Origin: an uncultured Flavobacteriaceae bacterium
Lineage (GTDB): Bacteria; Bacteroidota; Bacteroidia; Flavobacteriales; Flavobacteriaceae
Length of the DNA stretch: 64,000 nucleotides
Direction of reading: 5' to 3'
Assembly (NCBI GenBank): GCA_943787365.1
Contig: CALSMD010000003.1
Span: 62,001-126,000, forward strand
A program made the translations under genes and the position numbers. Of this stretch, positions 26,079 through 35,508 are shown piece by piece. A model generated the notes under the pieces. That model made no database searches, was not told the origin of the DNA, and saw only the letters and a list, made by a program, of their open reading frames with translations. The first letter of the stretch is position 1, and each line of letters opens with the position of its first letter.

Positions 26079-26909
26079 ATGAACAAACTAGTTTCCACCA
26101 AATGGTTGCATCAAAATTTGAATCACCCCGATATAATCGTATTAGATGCGAGTATTCGAGCGACTGCAGAGAGGAATACCCCAAACACGCTTCTAAAAAC
26201 CATTCCGGGAGCACGGTATTTTGATCTCAAAAAAACCTTTTCCGACCCTAACAGTCCGTTTCCGAATACAATCCCAAATGAGACGCAGTTTGAAGATGAA
26301 TGCCAGAACTTGGGCATCCACATAAATTCAAAAATTGTGGTGTTTGACTCATTAGGAATCTACTCGAGCCCACGGGTTTGGTGGCTATTTCAGGCAATGG
26401 GACATAACGATATTTCTGTATTAGACGGCGGACTTCCTGCATGGATTTTTAGTAGTTTTTCAACAGAAAACAGAGCAGTTAAACAGTATAAACTTGGAGA
26501 TTTTAAGGCAACACTTCAAACCAAATATATCAAATACTATGAAGATGTTTTGGAAAACGTACGTACAAAAACATTCACTATTGTGGATGCACGTTCAGAA
26601 GGACGATTTAATGGAAGTGTTGATGAACCTCGAAAACATTTGAAAAGCGGACACATCCCCGACTCGATTAATATTCCTTATGGCGAAGTGCTGGCGAATG
26701 GGAAATTCAAATCTGTATCGGAACTAAAAACACTGTTTGATAAAAATTACTCCGATAAAAAAGAGTTGGTTTTTAGTTGTGGTTCTGGGCTCACCGCTTG
26801 TATTGTGATGCTCGCCAATGTGATTGCATTTAATAAAAGTAGGGCTATTTATGACGGCTCGTGGACGGAATGGGCAGAACGTCAAAATCTAAAAACTGAC
26901 GTTTTGTAG
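26079..26909 (+). CDS. sseA: Sulfurtransferase with two rhodanese domains (3-mercaptopyruvate type)
   Basis: 276 residues. The inactive N-terminal rhodanese domain covers about residues 1-130 (VVFDSLGIYSSPRVWWLF), the active C-terminal domain about 150-276 with DARSEGRFNG...GHIPDSINIPY and the catalytic Cys234 in FSCGSGLTA. CGSGxTA is the 3-mercaptopyruvate sulfurtransferase loop; thiosulfate sulfurtransferases have a basic CRKGV-like loop. No signal peptide, so cytoplasmic. Expressed from leader element copy 2. Confidence 0.88.
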   Translation: MNKLVSTKWLHQNLNHPDIIVLDASIRATAERNTPNTLLKTIPGARYFDLKKTFSDPNSPFPNTIPNETQFEDECQNLGIHINSKIVVFDSLGIYSSPRVWWLFQAMGHNDISVLDGGLPAWIFSSFSTENRAVKQYKLGDFKATLQTKYIKYYEDVLENVRTKTFTIVDARSEGRFNGSVDEPRKHLKSGHIPDSINIPYGEVLANGKFKSVSELKTLFDKNYSDKKELVFSCGSGLTACIVMLANVIAFNKSRAIYDGSWTEWAERQNLKTDVL

Positions 26910-27081
26910 CAACTCATTTTTACTTATAAAACGCGTTTTGGGCTAATTACAACAACTCAAAATATTAAATTTGAATGTTTTTGAAGTTTCAAAACGCTCA
27001 TAAAAAACTGGAGGTCACTTCTAAAAAAACGTAAATTACAGCAACTATTTTGGACAAAAAAAAAGCGTTTATACTCGTTTT

Positions 27082-27110
27082 CTAAAAGTAAGGTTTTCCC
27101 TTACTTTTAG
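27082..27110. promoter_or_regulatory. 12-bp perfect inverted repeat upstream of the LytTR gene
   Basis: CTAAAAGTAAGG (27082-27093) and CCTTACTTTTAG (27099-27110) around TTTTC. It ends 56 bases before the LytTR start. It could end transcripts of the sulfurtransferase gene (173 bases downstream of its stop) or act as an operator; no long T-run follows. The rest of 26910-27166 shows no gene. Confidence 0.5.
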
Positions 27111-27166
27111 TAATACAAAAATGAATGCTTTTTTCGTTTTGAGTGATTAAATTGCATACATAAGTT

Positions 27167-27893
27167 ATGGCAATAGAATGTTTAATTATTGAAGATGACA
27201 AAAGTGTGGTTAATATTATTCAAGCCGTGGGAAATGACTTTGACCAAACTTCATTTAGCCATGTAGGTGAAAAACAAGAAACAGCTTTAAATATTATTTT
27301 AAAAATCAAACCTGAAATTATTTTCATAAACATTGAGTCTGTTAAAATTAATTTTTTGGAATTTTTTTATGAAATATCCCAGTGTCTGAATGATATGCCC
27401 CGTCTTATAGCGATTTCTACAACCAAAGAAAATGCATATGATGCTTTTAAATATAATTTCTCGCTTTACGTCTTAAAACCATTAACCGAATATTCTGTCA
27501 GAAAAAATCTCGAATTAATTCTTAAAAAGATGCCCAGCAAAAGAAGTTGACTCTCTTTGCCTAAAATCAAATAAAGATTTTCGTTATTTGGATATTTCTA
27601 AGATTCTTTATTTGAAGGCCGATAACAATACAACCGATTTTTTCATGGAAGATGGCAGAGTGGTCAGTGCCTATAAAACACTAAAGGTTTTTGAGGAGTC
27701 ACTCCCTGATAATTTTTATAGAATCCACAAAAGCTATATTATCAATATAAACAGCATTTCTAGAATTCATTTTGGAAAATCGATGTGTATCATTAAAAAT
27801 CAACATAAAATACCGTTTACCAAAACTTTTATAGACAACATCAACACTATTAATAAAGTACTGTCAGATAATTCACTATTTACACTAAAATAG
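27167..27893 (+). pseudogene. LytTR-family response regulator, frameshifted
   Basis: Two frames form one protein. The first (27167-27550) is a receiver-like domain of about 125 residues; the second contains the LytTR DNA-binding domain (ISKILYLKADNNTTDFFMEDG ... FYRIHKSYIININSI). Joining at the CTTAAAAAGATGCCC run near 27530-27540 restores a continuous ILKK-CPAKEVDSLCLKS junction, so a one-base indel is the likely cause. The receiver is degenerate: the phosphoacceptor position is Asn55 (IIFINIE), although the acidic pocket (EDD) and the Lys in LKPL remain. Either an inactive gene or, less likely, a recoded one. Confidence 0.75.
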
Positions 27894-27922
27894 TTTCCCT
27901 ACTCAAAATAAAGGTTTCCCTA
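27893..27922 (+). promoter_or_regulatory. Direct repeat GTTTCCCTA with 21-bp period
   Basis: GTTTCCCTA at 27893-27901 and again at 27914-27922. LytTR proteins bind two 9-bp direct repeats about two helical turns apart, which is this spacing. It lies about 60 bases upstream of a -7 element (27984) that would drive the small lipoprotein gene. A LytTR site is inference. Confidence 0.45.
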
Positions 27923-27983
27923 ACAAAAACAAGAAAAACACTAAAAGACTGTAATATATGTATTTAACCTCTAAATATGTGTT

Positions 27984-27991
27984 TATATTTG
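27984..27991 (+). promoter_or_regulatory. -7 element upstream of the 53-residue lipoprotein
   Basis: TATATTTG at 27984-27991. Transcription would start about 27998, giving a leader of about 120 bases that contains the hairpin at 28012-28038. Confidence 0.45.
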
Positions 27992-28011
27992 TCTCAGGAT
28001 AGTCCTAACAA

Positions 28012-28038
28012 GTCCAATTAATACGCGATTAATTGGAC
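28012..28038 (+). promoter_or_regulatory. 11-bp perfect hairpin in the leader
   Basis: GTCCAATTAAT (28012-28022), loop ACGCG, ATTAATTGGAC (28028-28038). It lies about 14 bases inside the predicted transcript, without a T-run, so a leader structure or dimer-binding operator is more likely than a terminator. Confidence 0.5.
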
Positions 28039-28119
28039 ACCTTATTAATTAGAAAACCAATGCTGTATTATATAGCAAACTGAAAAACAACTAAACTATA
28101 AACCCTTAAAATTTATACT

Positions 28120-28281
28120 ATGAAAACTTTAAAAGTAATTTTCTCTCTATTTGCACTGACACTGATTTTATTCTCTTGTTCACCACAAGCCTTAGACGAC
28201 GACCAAAACACCAATGCTGTTGAAGACATCCAAGCAACGGGTGAAGAAACAGCACACACTAATAATGGCAGCAAAGAATAA
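28120..28281 (+). CDS. Small lipoprotein, 53 residues
   Basis: A complete frame with a lipoprotein signal (LKVIFSLFALTLILFSC, Cys20) and a 33-residue acidic mature part (ALDDDQNTNAVEDIQATGEET). It has a plausible promoter, a structured leader and a strong terminator. I do not recognise a family. Its place between a LytTR regulator and a histidine kinase hints at a signalling accessory role; that is inference. Confidence 0.6.
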   Translation: MKTLKVIFSLFALTLILFSCSPQALDDDQNTNAVEDIQATGEETAHTNNGSKE

Positions 28282-28300
28282 TTCTTAGAAACTTCATACA

Positions 28301-28339
28301 AAAAAGCCTTTAATAGATGGATCTATTAGAGGTTTTTTT
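28301..28339 (+). terminator. Intrinsic terminator after the 53-residue lipoprotein
   Basis: Stem AAAAAGCCTTTAATAGAT / ATCTATTAGAGGTTTTT with two G-T wobbles and a GG turn (28319-28320), ending in a T-run. It separates the lipoprotein from the kinase gene. Confidence 0.85.
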
Positions 28340-28365
28340 AGTAATTTGCACCAAAGCCCCCTCTT

Positions 28366-30424
28366 TTGAACCTAAAACGCCTGTCTCTATTTTTTGCTCT
28401 TTGCTTTGTCTTCCTGTTGGTGGTACGGTTCTGCGGCAATCCGCCTAAGACAGCAGGCTATCCTTTATCTCCCTCAAGTAACGACAGTGTTTCCACTTGG
28501 ATCCGTGCATCCAAAACACCTCCTATGCTTTACAAGAACGAAAGCAATTTTTAATAAAAGCCTACCATATTGTTAAAGCATCTCAGATTGACACGACACA
28601 TGTAAGAAATTTAACCACGATTGCATTTCGAAATTTAAGACTTGGCGATATTACACTGTTTAAAAAACGAACATCCGAAGCTTTGGCTTTAGCAACTCGG
28701 CTGAACGATTCGTTTGCCATAGGAGATGGTCACTGGAATTATGCGAGTTACTATAACCAATTACAAGTCTTTGACAGTGCCTACCACCACTTTGATACTG
28801 CAAATAAATATTTTGACAAAAGTGGCCATATCCTATGAATCGGCAAAAATGGAGTATGGCATGGCGTTTATCAAAGGGCGTTTTAAAGATTATTCTGGCA
28901 GCGAAGTGCTGACCTTTATGGCGATTAAAAAATTTAAACAGATCGAAGATTATAAATCTTTGTACTCATGCTATGATCATTTAGGTACACTGCAAAATGA
29001 TATCTATGAATATGACAAAGCCTTGTATTATTATGATAGATCCTTAGAATATTTAGACGAATTCAAAAACAACCAAACCCAATACCAAGCCAGCCTAAAC
29101 AACATAGGCATTACGTATTTGAAAAAAGAAGACTATACTCAGGCGTTACAAAATTTTAATACACTCTTAAAAAACGATCGTTTAAAGCTAAACAATAAAG
29201 ATTACTATGCCCGCGCCTCTGGACAACCGAGCCTATTGCAGATTGTTAATGAAAGATACCCTCCATGTTTCAAAACAACTCAACGAGGCCTTGCAAATTA
29301 GAGATAGTTTGGGTAACAAAGGAGCTGTCGTCATCAGTAAAATACATTTAGCCCGCTATTACACCTATGCACAAGACAGCGTGAAAGCGATCGCGGCTGC
29401 TAAAGAAGCCAATCGATTGGCAGAGGAAATCAGAAATAGCAGGGACTATTTGGAGTCCTTATCGATTTTAGCAACTTTAGACCCAAAAAATTCTGCGACC
29501 TATTTAAAAAGACACATTGAATATAGCGATAGTCTGCAAATTATAGAACGAAAAATTCAAAATAAATTTACCAGAATAGCATTTGAAACCGACGAATATA
29601 TTGAAGAAACCAAACGTCTTTCAGAACAAAAGGTATGGATTACAGTCATAGGTTTAGTGATTTTTTTAGTACTGGGGTTATTATTTTTAATTTGGCGTCA
29701 AAAATTAAGACACAACTTCTTATTGTTTGAAAATGAACAGCAAAAGGCGAATGAACAAATTTATTTAATCAGCTTAAATCAACAAGAAAAATTAGAAAAC
29801 GAAAAGATTAAAGAACGCAATCGGATTTCAGAAGAATTGCATGATGGTGTGTTGGGTCAATTATTTGGAACGCGAATGAACCTTGGGTTTTTAGTGATTG
29901 AAGGCGATGAAAACACCGTAAAACAACATCAGTTATATTTAGAAGAATTACAAACAATCGAAAAAGAAATACGCAATGTATCTCATGAATTAAGTGATAA
30001 TATTGCTAGCTCTCAAATAAATTTTTTGAGTATTATTACTGAGGTTTTAGAAACTAAAAGTAAACTAGGTCACTTTAAATTTGAACTTGACTTTGATGAA
30101 TCAATTGATTGGCAAAAGATAAATCAGATCATTAAGGCCAACTTGTACAGAATCATACAAGAGGCTTTACAAAACATCATTAAACACGCTCAAGCTAAAA
30201 ATGTTAGTCTGTTTTTTAATGTTGATAAGCTAAAATTAGTCTTAGAAATTAAAGATGATGGCATTGGCTTTGATACCAAACAGAAACCAAGAGGGATCGG
30301 AATGAGAAACATGACATCCAGAATAAAAAAATTAAATGGTGAATTCACTGTTTTATCTAAACCCACTAAAGGCACCCTACTGACAATTCAAATTCCATTT
30401 AAATCAAAAAAACATGATAACTGA
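28366..30424 (+). pseudogene. TPR-containing sensor histidine kinase (HisKA_3), broken by three frameshifts
   Basis: Four overlapping frames are parts of one kinase of about 680 residues. Breaks lie near 28508 (A-run), 28837 and 29215; each needs a one-base correction to give continuous TPR sequence. The N-terminal part holds a membrane or lipoprotein signal and tetratricopeptide repeats (YDKALYYYDRSLEYL). The intact 3' part (29207-30424) has a membrane helix (WITVIGLVIFLVLGLLFLIW), the H-box ERNRISEELHDGVLGQLFG with the phosphorylatable His at codon 29840, and HATPase motifs (IIQEALQNIIKHA, DDGIGFD, GIGMRNM). No ATG is evident for the N-terminus. Overlaps the next regulator by 11 bases. Confidence 0.8.
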
Positions 30425-31097
30425 AAAATATTTCGTACTTATAATAGATGACCACCCTTTGATCACAGAAGCTTACATAACGGCTTTAAATTATTACAGC
30501 AAACACAATGAGACCGTAAATTTTTCAATACAAACCGCACATGATTGTGACAGTGGACGTAAATTAATAAAGAAGGCTCTTAAATCAGAAAAGCACAAGT
30601 ACATTGTGTTTTTAGACATGAAGTTACCACAATCAAAGGATGGAAAAATTCTCTCAGGAGAAGATTTGGGATTGCTCATAAGAGAACTATTGCCAAATCC
30701 AATAATCATAGTTTCTACCACATTTAACGACAATTTTCGTATACATAGTATTCTTAAAAATATCAACCCCGAAGGGCTTTTAATAAAAAATGACATTACG
30801 CCTCTTGAGCTTTTACAAACCATTCGAATTGTTATAAACAACCCTCCTTACTATAGCAAAACGGTGTTAAAACTACTTCGCGATCAAGTTCTAAATGATT
30901 TTATCTTGGATCAATATGATCGTAAAATATTGTATGAATTATCGATTGGCACACGCATGAAAGATCTTCCAGATTTGTTACCACTATCAATCGCAGCCAT
31001 AGAAAAAAGAAAACGAAACCTTAAGCGTGTGTTCAATGTGAAAAAACTGGATGATAGACATCTAATAGTTTCCGCCAGAGAGAAAGGATTTATATAG
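30414..31097 (+). CDS. NarL/FixJ-type response regulator
   Basis: 227 residues. The receiver is complete: acidic pair at DDHP (12-13), phosphoacceptor Asp68 in VFLDMKLP, Ser/Thr at 101-103 and Lys125. The C-terminal region (160-227) is a LuxR-like helix-turn-helix (YELSIGTRMKDLPDLLPLSIAAIEKRKRNLKRVF), somewhat divergent. It overlaps the kinase frame by 11 bases, the usual arrangement for a cognate pair, but its kinase is broken here, so it may be orphaned. Confidence 0.85.
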   Translation: MITEKYFVLIIDDHPLITEAYITALNYYSKHNETVNFSIQTAHDCDSGRKLIKKALKSEKHKYIVFLDMKLPQSKDGKILSGEDLGLLIRELLPNPIIIVSTTFNDNFRIHSILKNINPEGLLIKNDITPLELLQTIRIVINNPPYYSKTVLKLLRDQVLNDFILDQYDRKILYELSIGTRMKDLPDLLPLSIAAIEKRKRNLKRVFNVKKLDDRHLIVSAREKGFI

Positions 31098-31106
31098 GGA
31101 ATGAAA

Positions 31107-31796
31107 TCATTTCCTACCATAAAGCCACCAATTCATATCGCGGGTAATTTTATAACCTAATTTTTCATAAAGCGGTATGGCCGTATTTCCTTTATCTGTA
31201 TGTAAAACAGGTAGTTTCTGCTGTTTTAAAATTTCTTTAGTGGTATGTGCAACCAGCTGTTTTGCAAATCCTCTTCGGGTATAATCTGGATGTGTAACGA
31301 CTGCACTGACCTCAATGAAATCATCTGATTGCATGCGTTGACCCGAAATTGAAACAAGCTTTTGATCCTTAAATATTCCAAAAAAAGCACCCATATCAAA
31401 TGATTTTTTTTGATAATACCCTGGCATCACCAACCAAATCAATTCATAAACCTCGTCGATGTGCTGTTCTGTTAAAGAAATAATAGTTTCTGTTATTTCA
31501 ATAGGAACTAAGTTTTCTAAAACCATCTGGCAGCCTTCTATTTTTTTTTCAAGAAATACTGTATTGGTGTCTATTATTGGAGTTTCATTTTCTGAAACTA
31601 AAAAGAAATTTCTAGATAGTTTTGAATATTCATTTAGGGCGTCAGCAGTTTTAGAAACATCGGTAAAAGCTCCAAATGTACAGACATCTGGATGGTAAAA
31701 ATGAACACCGTCATATTCAATAATAAACTTGTTATGAGTCTCATTTAAGGAGAACCACACAGGGTTTTTTAATTTTTTCTCTAAAGACGTCATCAT
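31107..31796 (-). CDS. GNAT family N-acetyltransferase
   Basis: 229 residues. The acetyl-CoA binding motif appears in the C-terminal half as VSAVVTHPDYTRRGFAKQLVAHTTKEIL, followed by HTDKGNTAIPLYEKLGYKI. The N-terminal 90 residues are a separate domain typical of two-domain predicted acetyltransferases. Substrate unknown. Convergent with the NarL-type regulator, 9 bases apart. Confidence 0.85.
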   Translation of the reverse strand: MMTSLEKKLKNPVWFSLNETHNKFIIEYDGVHFYHPDVCTFGAFTDVSKTADALNEYSKLSRNFFLVSENETPIIDTNTVFLEKKIEGCQMVLENLVPIEITETIISLTEQHIDEVYELIWLVMPGYYQKKSFDMGAFFGIFKDQKLVSISGQRMQSDDFIEVSAVVTHPDYTRRGFAKQLVAHTTKEILKQQKLPVLHTDKGNTAIPLYEKLGYKITRDMNWWLYGRK

Positions 31797-31985
31797 AAAT
31801 ATAAAAACTTGTAAAAAACTGCAGGCCTACAAATATATATCTTTTTAAAAACAACTTATGCTACCCTGGGGATTGTATTTGGGGGATTGAGAATACAGGT
31901 GAAAGAAATTATGTTTAAATAAAATATATTACTTTAGTCATTAGTAATAGCATGCCCCTAAATCCTGAAACACCTAAGAACAAGA

Positions 31986-32759
31986 ATGTCATTTAATGAT
32001 ATCGAATATATAACCATAGAAAACCAAACGACTGAATTTCCAAAACATTTTCATGAAACGTTTTGTATTTCACTTATTCACAAAGGAATTGAACAAATTG
32101 ATTTTGAAAATCGAAGTCTTTTTAGCGAAGCTGGAAGCATCTCAATTACTAACCCATATGAAGTACATTCAAACCCTTTAATTGATCGTACCTCTTGTTT
32201 AAAATTTGATACGATCTATATCCCAAATGACTTGATGAAACATGTTCTGAATGGAGAAAACATTTTGTTTTTAAATAGAAAAATAAATAGTAAAAAAGCA
32301 AACAAATTGTTCGAGGAATTAAAAAACGCTTTGGACACACAAGATTCAAAAACGATTGAATATTGTCTTTTCCAATTTGTGAAAAGTTTGAAACCCTACT
32401 CTCAGACAAATGAAAATGAGAATTCAGAATTAAACTTCGACCACTTCAAACAGATTGATCGCTACATTGAAAATCATATTTGTGATAAATTCTGTCTTAA
32501 CGAATTAGCAAAAATAGCTAACATCAATAAATTTGGATTTGTTAAAAAATTCAAAGCATCCACGGGGATGACTCCTATGAATTACATCTTAATGCGGAAA
32601 ATATTTTCAAGTAAAAAGTTGATTTCCCAAAACTCAGAACTTACCGATATTGCTTATCAATATAGTTTTACAGACTTAGCTCATTTCTCCAAAACCTTTA
32701 AACGCTACATTGGACTTTCACCAAAAAAATACCAAGAGCGTATTTTTAAAAATTCGTAA
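31986..32759 (+). CDS. AraC family transcriptional regulator
   Basis: 257 residues. The N-terminal cupin-type ligand-binding domain (FPKHFHETFCISLIHKG, residues 17-35) is followed by two helix-turn-helix motifs at about 155-250 (CLNELAKIANINKFGFVKKFKASTGMTPMNYI and TDIAYQYSFTDLAHFSKTFKRYIGLSPKKY). The effector is unknown. The S41 peptidase gene starts 65 bases downstream in the same direction and is a possible target. Confidence 0.9.
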   Translation: MSFNDIEYITIENQTTEFPKHFHETFCISLIHKGIEQIDFENRSLFSEAGSISITNPYEVHSNPLIDRTSCLKFDTIYIPNDLMKHVLNGENILFLNRKINSKKANKLFEELKNALDTQDSKTIEYCLFQFVKSLKPYSQTNENENSELNFDHFKQIDRYIENHICDKFCLNELAKIANINKFGFVKKFKASTGMTPMNYILMRKIFSSKKLISQNSELTDIAYQYSFTDLAHFSKTFKRYIGLSPKKYQERIFKNS

Positions 32760-32824
32760 TTGCCAACATTATACAAGTGCAACTATTTTCATCAGGCTAC
32801 ATTTATAAAAAATTTAAACTCCAA

Positions 32825-34348
32825 ATGAAAAAAGTAACCTACTTCACTCTTCTATTTTTTATAGTATCAAATACTATCTTTTCTCAATCGATAGACGACT
32901 CATTTTCGGAGAAAAAAATGCATAAAGATTTAGAAGTCTTTAAAGCCATACGTTTAAACGCTAATTCAGGTCTTTACAAATACCGTATAAAACAAAAAAT
33001 TGACAGTATTTACACATGGGCGGATAGAGAAATTGATGTTTCATCTACCTACAGAGATTTTTACAATATTATTTGCCAACTAACCGATTTTGAAGGAAGT
33101 CTGCATAACAATACGAACTTCCCAGAAAAATTACGTCAGTCATTAAAAAATGAAACAAGTGGCTATTTTCCTTATCCAGTAAAATGGATTGAAGGCAAAT
33201 GGATCCTTAACTATGAAAAAGGAGAAATCCCTTTAGGTTCAGAAATAATCTCAATCAACAATGAAAAGATAGAAACAATTATTAAAAACCTATACAAATA
33301 TTACACCACAGATGGAGTGAATATTACTGGAAAAGCCATTGGAATAAACTATAGGTTTAGTAAATATTATCGATTCCATTACGGACTCCAAGATTCGTAT
33401 AAAGTTAGTTTCAAATCAAAAAAAACAAACCAAATTCAACAGATCACTTTAAAAAGTATTGGATTTATCGATTACTATAAAAATTTCAATAATCGATATT
33501 CCAAACCATTTGACGAATCAACTTATCGAGATTTTGGGATTGGAGAAAAATACAATTTTAAAAAAATCGATCCTACGACTAGCATCCTAACAGTAAACTC
33601 TTTTGCAATCGGAGGAAACGCGGAATCTCCTGAGCACCATACATTCGTTAAATATTTGGACAGTGTTTTTATAAAGGTCAAAGAGTCTAACATTAAAAAC
33701 TTAATTGTGGATATCAGACGAAATGGTGGTGGGACAGACCCTAACGAATTGGTCCTTTATGAATATTTAACGGATCGAAATTTTTCAGAAAACAAAACTG
33801 CTTGGGTCAGTTTTCAGAAGATACCTTTTCTGAGATATATAGAAACAAAAGTACCTTCTTTTTTAAGACCTTTGGGTGTTATTAAATACAATAAGTATTT
33901 TAAACAAGAATTCCCTATTAATAAAGATGGAAAATTCTATCAAGGTCCATTAAGTGAAGATCACACTATAAGAAAGCCAAACAAAAATGCTTTTACTGCC
34001 AATATTTATTTGCTAATTAGCCCAGAAGTTGCATCTGCTGGTAGTAATTTTGGTTCTTTGGTCGCTAGTAATAAAAATACAGTGGTAATTGGAGAAGAAT
34101 CTGCAGGAGGGTTTTATGGACATAATGGCCACACTCCTATCTCATACATTTTACCAAAATCAAAAATTAAAACTACATTTTTCGTAGTTAATTTGGAGCA
34201 ATATGTAATTGAAAAAACGAATCAAATTCACAACAGAGGTATTATTCCTGACATAATAGTTTCACAAAGTTTTGAAGATTATTTGGATCATAAAGACACC
34301 CAAATGAATTACGTATTGGACTTGATAAATAAAAATAATAAAAAATAG
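32825..34348 (+). CDS. Secreted S41 family peptidase
   Basis: 507 residues from the ATG at 32825, where a signal peptide begins (YFTLLFFIVSNTIFSQ); an upstream in-frame extension to 32777 lacks conservation. A PDZ-like segment (GSEIISINNEKIETI) precedes the S41 core: NLIVDIRRNGGGTDPNELVLYEYL and LISPEVASAGSNFGSLVASN, where the Ser of SAGS is the expected nucleophile, and GEESAGGFYGHNG. It is probably periplasmic; the substrate is unknown. It differs from the C-terminal processing protease at 42381. Confidence 0.82.
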   Translation: MKKVTYFTLLFFIVSNTIFSQSIDDSFSEKKMHKDLEVFKAIRLNANSGLYKYRIKQKIDSIYTWADREIDVSSTYRDFYNIICQLTDFEGSLHNNTNFPEKLRQSLKNETSGYFPYPVKWIEGKWILNYEKGEIPLGSEIISINNEKIETIIKNLYKYYTTDGVNITGKAIGINYRFSKYYRFHYGLQDSYKVSFKSKKTNQIQQITLKSIGFIDYYKNFNNRYSKPFDESTYRDFGIGEKYNFKKIDPTTSILTVNSFAIGGNAESPEHHTFVKYLDSVFIKVKESNIKNLIVDIRRNGGGTDPNELVLYEYLTDRNFSENKTAWVSFQKIPFLRYIETKVPSFLRPLGVIKYNKYFKQEFPINKDGKFYQGPLSEDHTIRKPNKNAFTANIYLLISPEVASAGSNFGSLVASNKNTVVIGEESAGGFYGHNGHTPISYILPKSKIKTTFFVVNLEQYVIEKTNQIHNRGIIPDIIVSQSFEDYLDHKDTQMNYVLDLINKNNKK

Positions 34349-34412
34349 AATCATTTCCCCTAATTCTATTTCATTGCCTAATTTAGCCTTTCAATTTTAC
34401 AAACACTTACAC

Positions 34413-34593
34413 ATGAAACCCGAAAAAAAAATAACATTAGGTGCCGCTTACGGAGTCGCTTATTGGGAGTGTCATTGGCGTACTAACAGATAATATTGGG
34501 TTATGGCTAAGTTTAGGCATCGCAATTGGCTGTGGAATAGGTAGTTATTTAGATCAACAAGAGAAGGGAAATACGAACGACCCCAAAGAGTAA
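34413..34593 (+). pseudogene. Small glycine-rich membrane protein, frameshifted
   Basis: ATG at 34413 opens MKPEKKITLGAAYGVA and soon ends, while the +1 frame continues as GSVIGVLTDNIGLWLSLGIAIGCGIGSYLDQQ to the TAA at 34593. The total of 181 bases is one more than a multiple of three, so one inserted base near 34450-34462 explains it. Intact relatives are 50-60-residue glycine-zipper membrane proteins of unknown function. The rest of 34349-34734 holds only a promoter for the next gene. Confidence 0.65.
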
Positions 34594-34654
34594 CCTTCTT
34601 AAAACAGTCACACAACTAAACAGTGCTCATTTATTTTAAGCCGCATTAGACTGG

Positions 34655-34662
34655 TATATTTG
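34655..34662 (+). promoter_or_regulatory. -7 element upstream of the CDP-alcohol phosphatidyltransferase gene
   Basis: TATATTTG at 34655-34662, 72 bases before the ATG at 34735. Confidence 0.4.
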
Positions 34663-34734
34663 TAAAATAAAAGTCCAAAAAATGATTGTACATTTGGGAG
34701 CTTATATAATTAACCAATTTACAACCGGCTAGGC

Positions 34735-35508
34735 ATGGCAAAACTTCCAAAACAATACCAGTTTTTAGACTTATCCGACTACGGTCGTACTGCAGGCAAT
34801 TGGATTGCGAGCCAACTTAAAAACACGCGAGCGACGCCAATTCATGTGACAACACTTTTTATTGTTGCAGGGCTCATTGCTATCTGGTGTATGCTCAATG
34901 GACACTATAAAACAGCTGCCTTTTTTATCATCTTAAAATCTATTTTGGACGCCGCCGACGGAGAGTTGTCTCGACTAAAAAATACGCCATCTTACACAGG
35001 GCGCTACTACGACTCTATTGCCGATTTTATTCTTAATTTTTGTTTCTTACTCGCCTTTTGGCACATCACAGAAGGCTCTATAATCTATATGTTAATTGCC
35101 TTTTTTGGAATTCAATTGCAAGGCACTGTTTACAACTATTATTATGTAATTTTAAGAAACGCCGTCGAAGGAGATTCCACCAGTCGAATTTTTGAAGATG
35201 CTGCACCAAAAGCCCTCAAAGGCGAAAGCCAACGCACGGTGAATATATTTTATAAAATCTACGATATTCTATACATCACCTTTGACAAGATCATGTATTA
35301 TATGGATAAAAACGCCAGTGACAGCCCCCCTTTTCCAAAGTGGTTTATGACACTCGTATCTATGTACGGACTCGGGTTTCAGCTCTTGTTTATGGCAGCC
35401 ATGCTAGCCTTGAAACTGGAAGCCTATGTGATTCCCTTTTTTATTGGTTACTCCGCCTTGATAATCGTATTTGTCGGCATTCGAAAATTAGTACTGAAAC
35501 CCTTATAA
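34735..35508 (+). CDS. CDP-alcohol phosphatidyltransferase family protein
   Basis: 257 residues with about six membrane helices. The active-site pattern DGxxARx8GxxxDxxxD is present as [26 protein letters not shown] (residues 78-103 in two stretches), with Ser in place of Ala. These enzymes transfer a phosphatidyl group from a CDP-alcohol to a second alcohol in phospholipid synthesis. The acceptor cannot be told. Its stop abuts the stop of the convergent hemL. Confidence 0.85.
   Translation: MAKLPKQYQFLDLSDYGRTAGNWIASQLKNTRATPIHVTTLFIVAGLIAIWCMLNGHYKTAAFFIILKSILDAADGELSRLKNTPSYTGRYYDSIADFILNFCFLLAFWHITEGSIIYMLIAFFGIQLQGTVYNYYYVILRNAVEGDSTSRIFEDAAPKALKGESQRTVNIFYKIYDILYITFDKIMYYMDKNASDSPPFPKWFMTLVSMYGLGFQLLFMAAMLALKLEAYVIPFFIGYSALIIVFVGIRKLVLKPL

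Noticed and set aside
27530-27590. Programmed +1 frameshift in the LytTR gene
   Set aside because: There is no recognised slippery stop context, and three further frameshifts follow in the neighbouring kinase, so decay or error explains it better.
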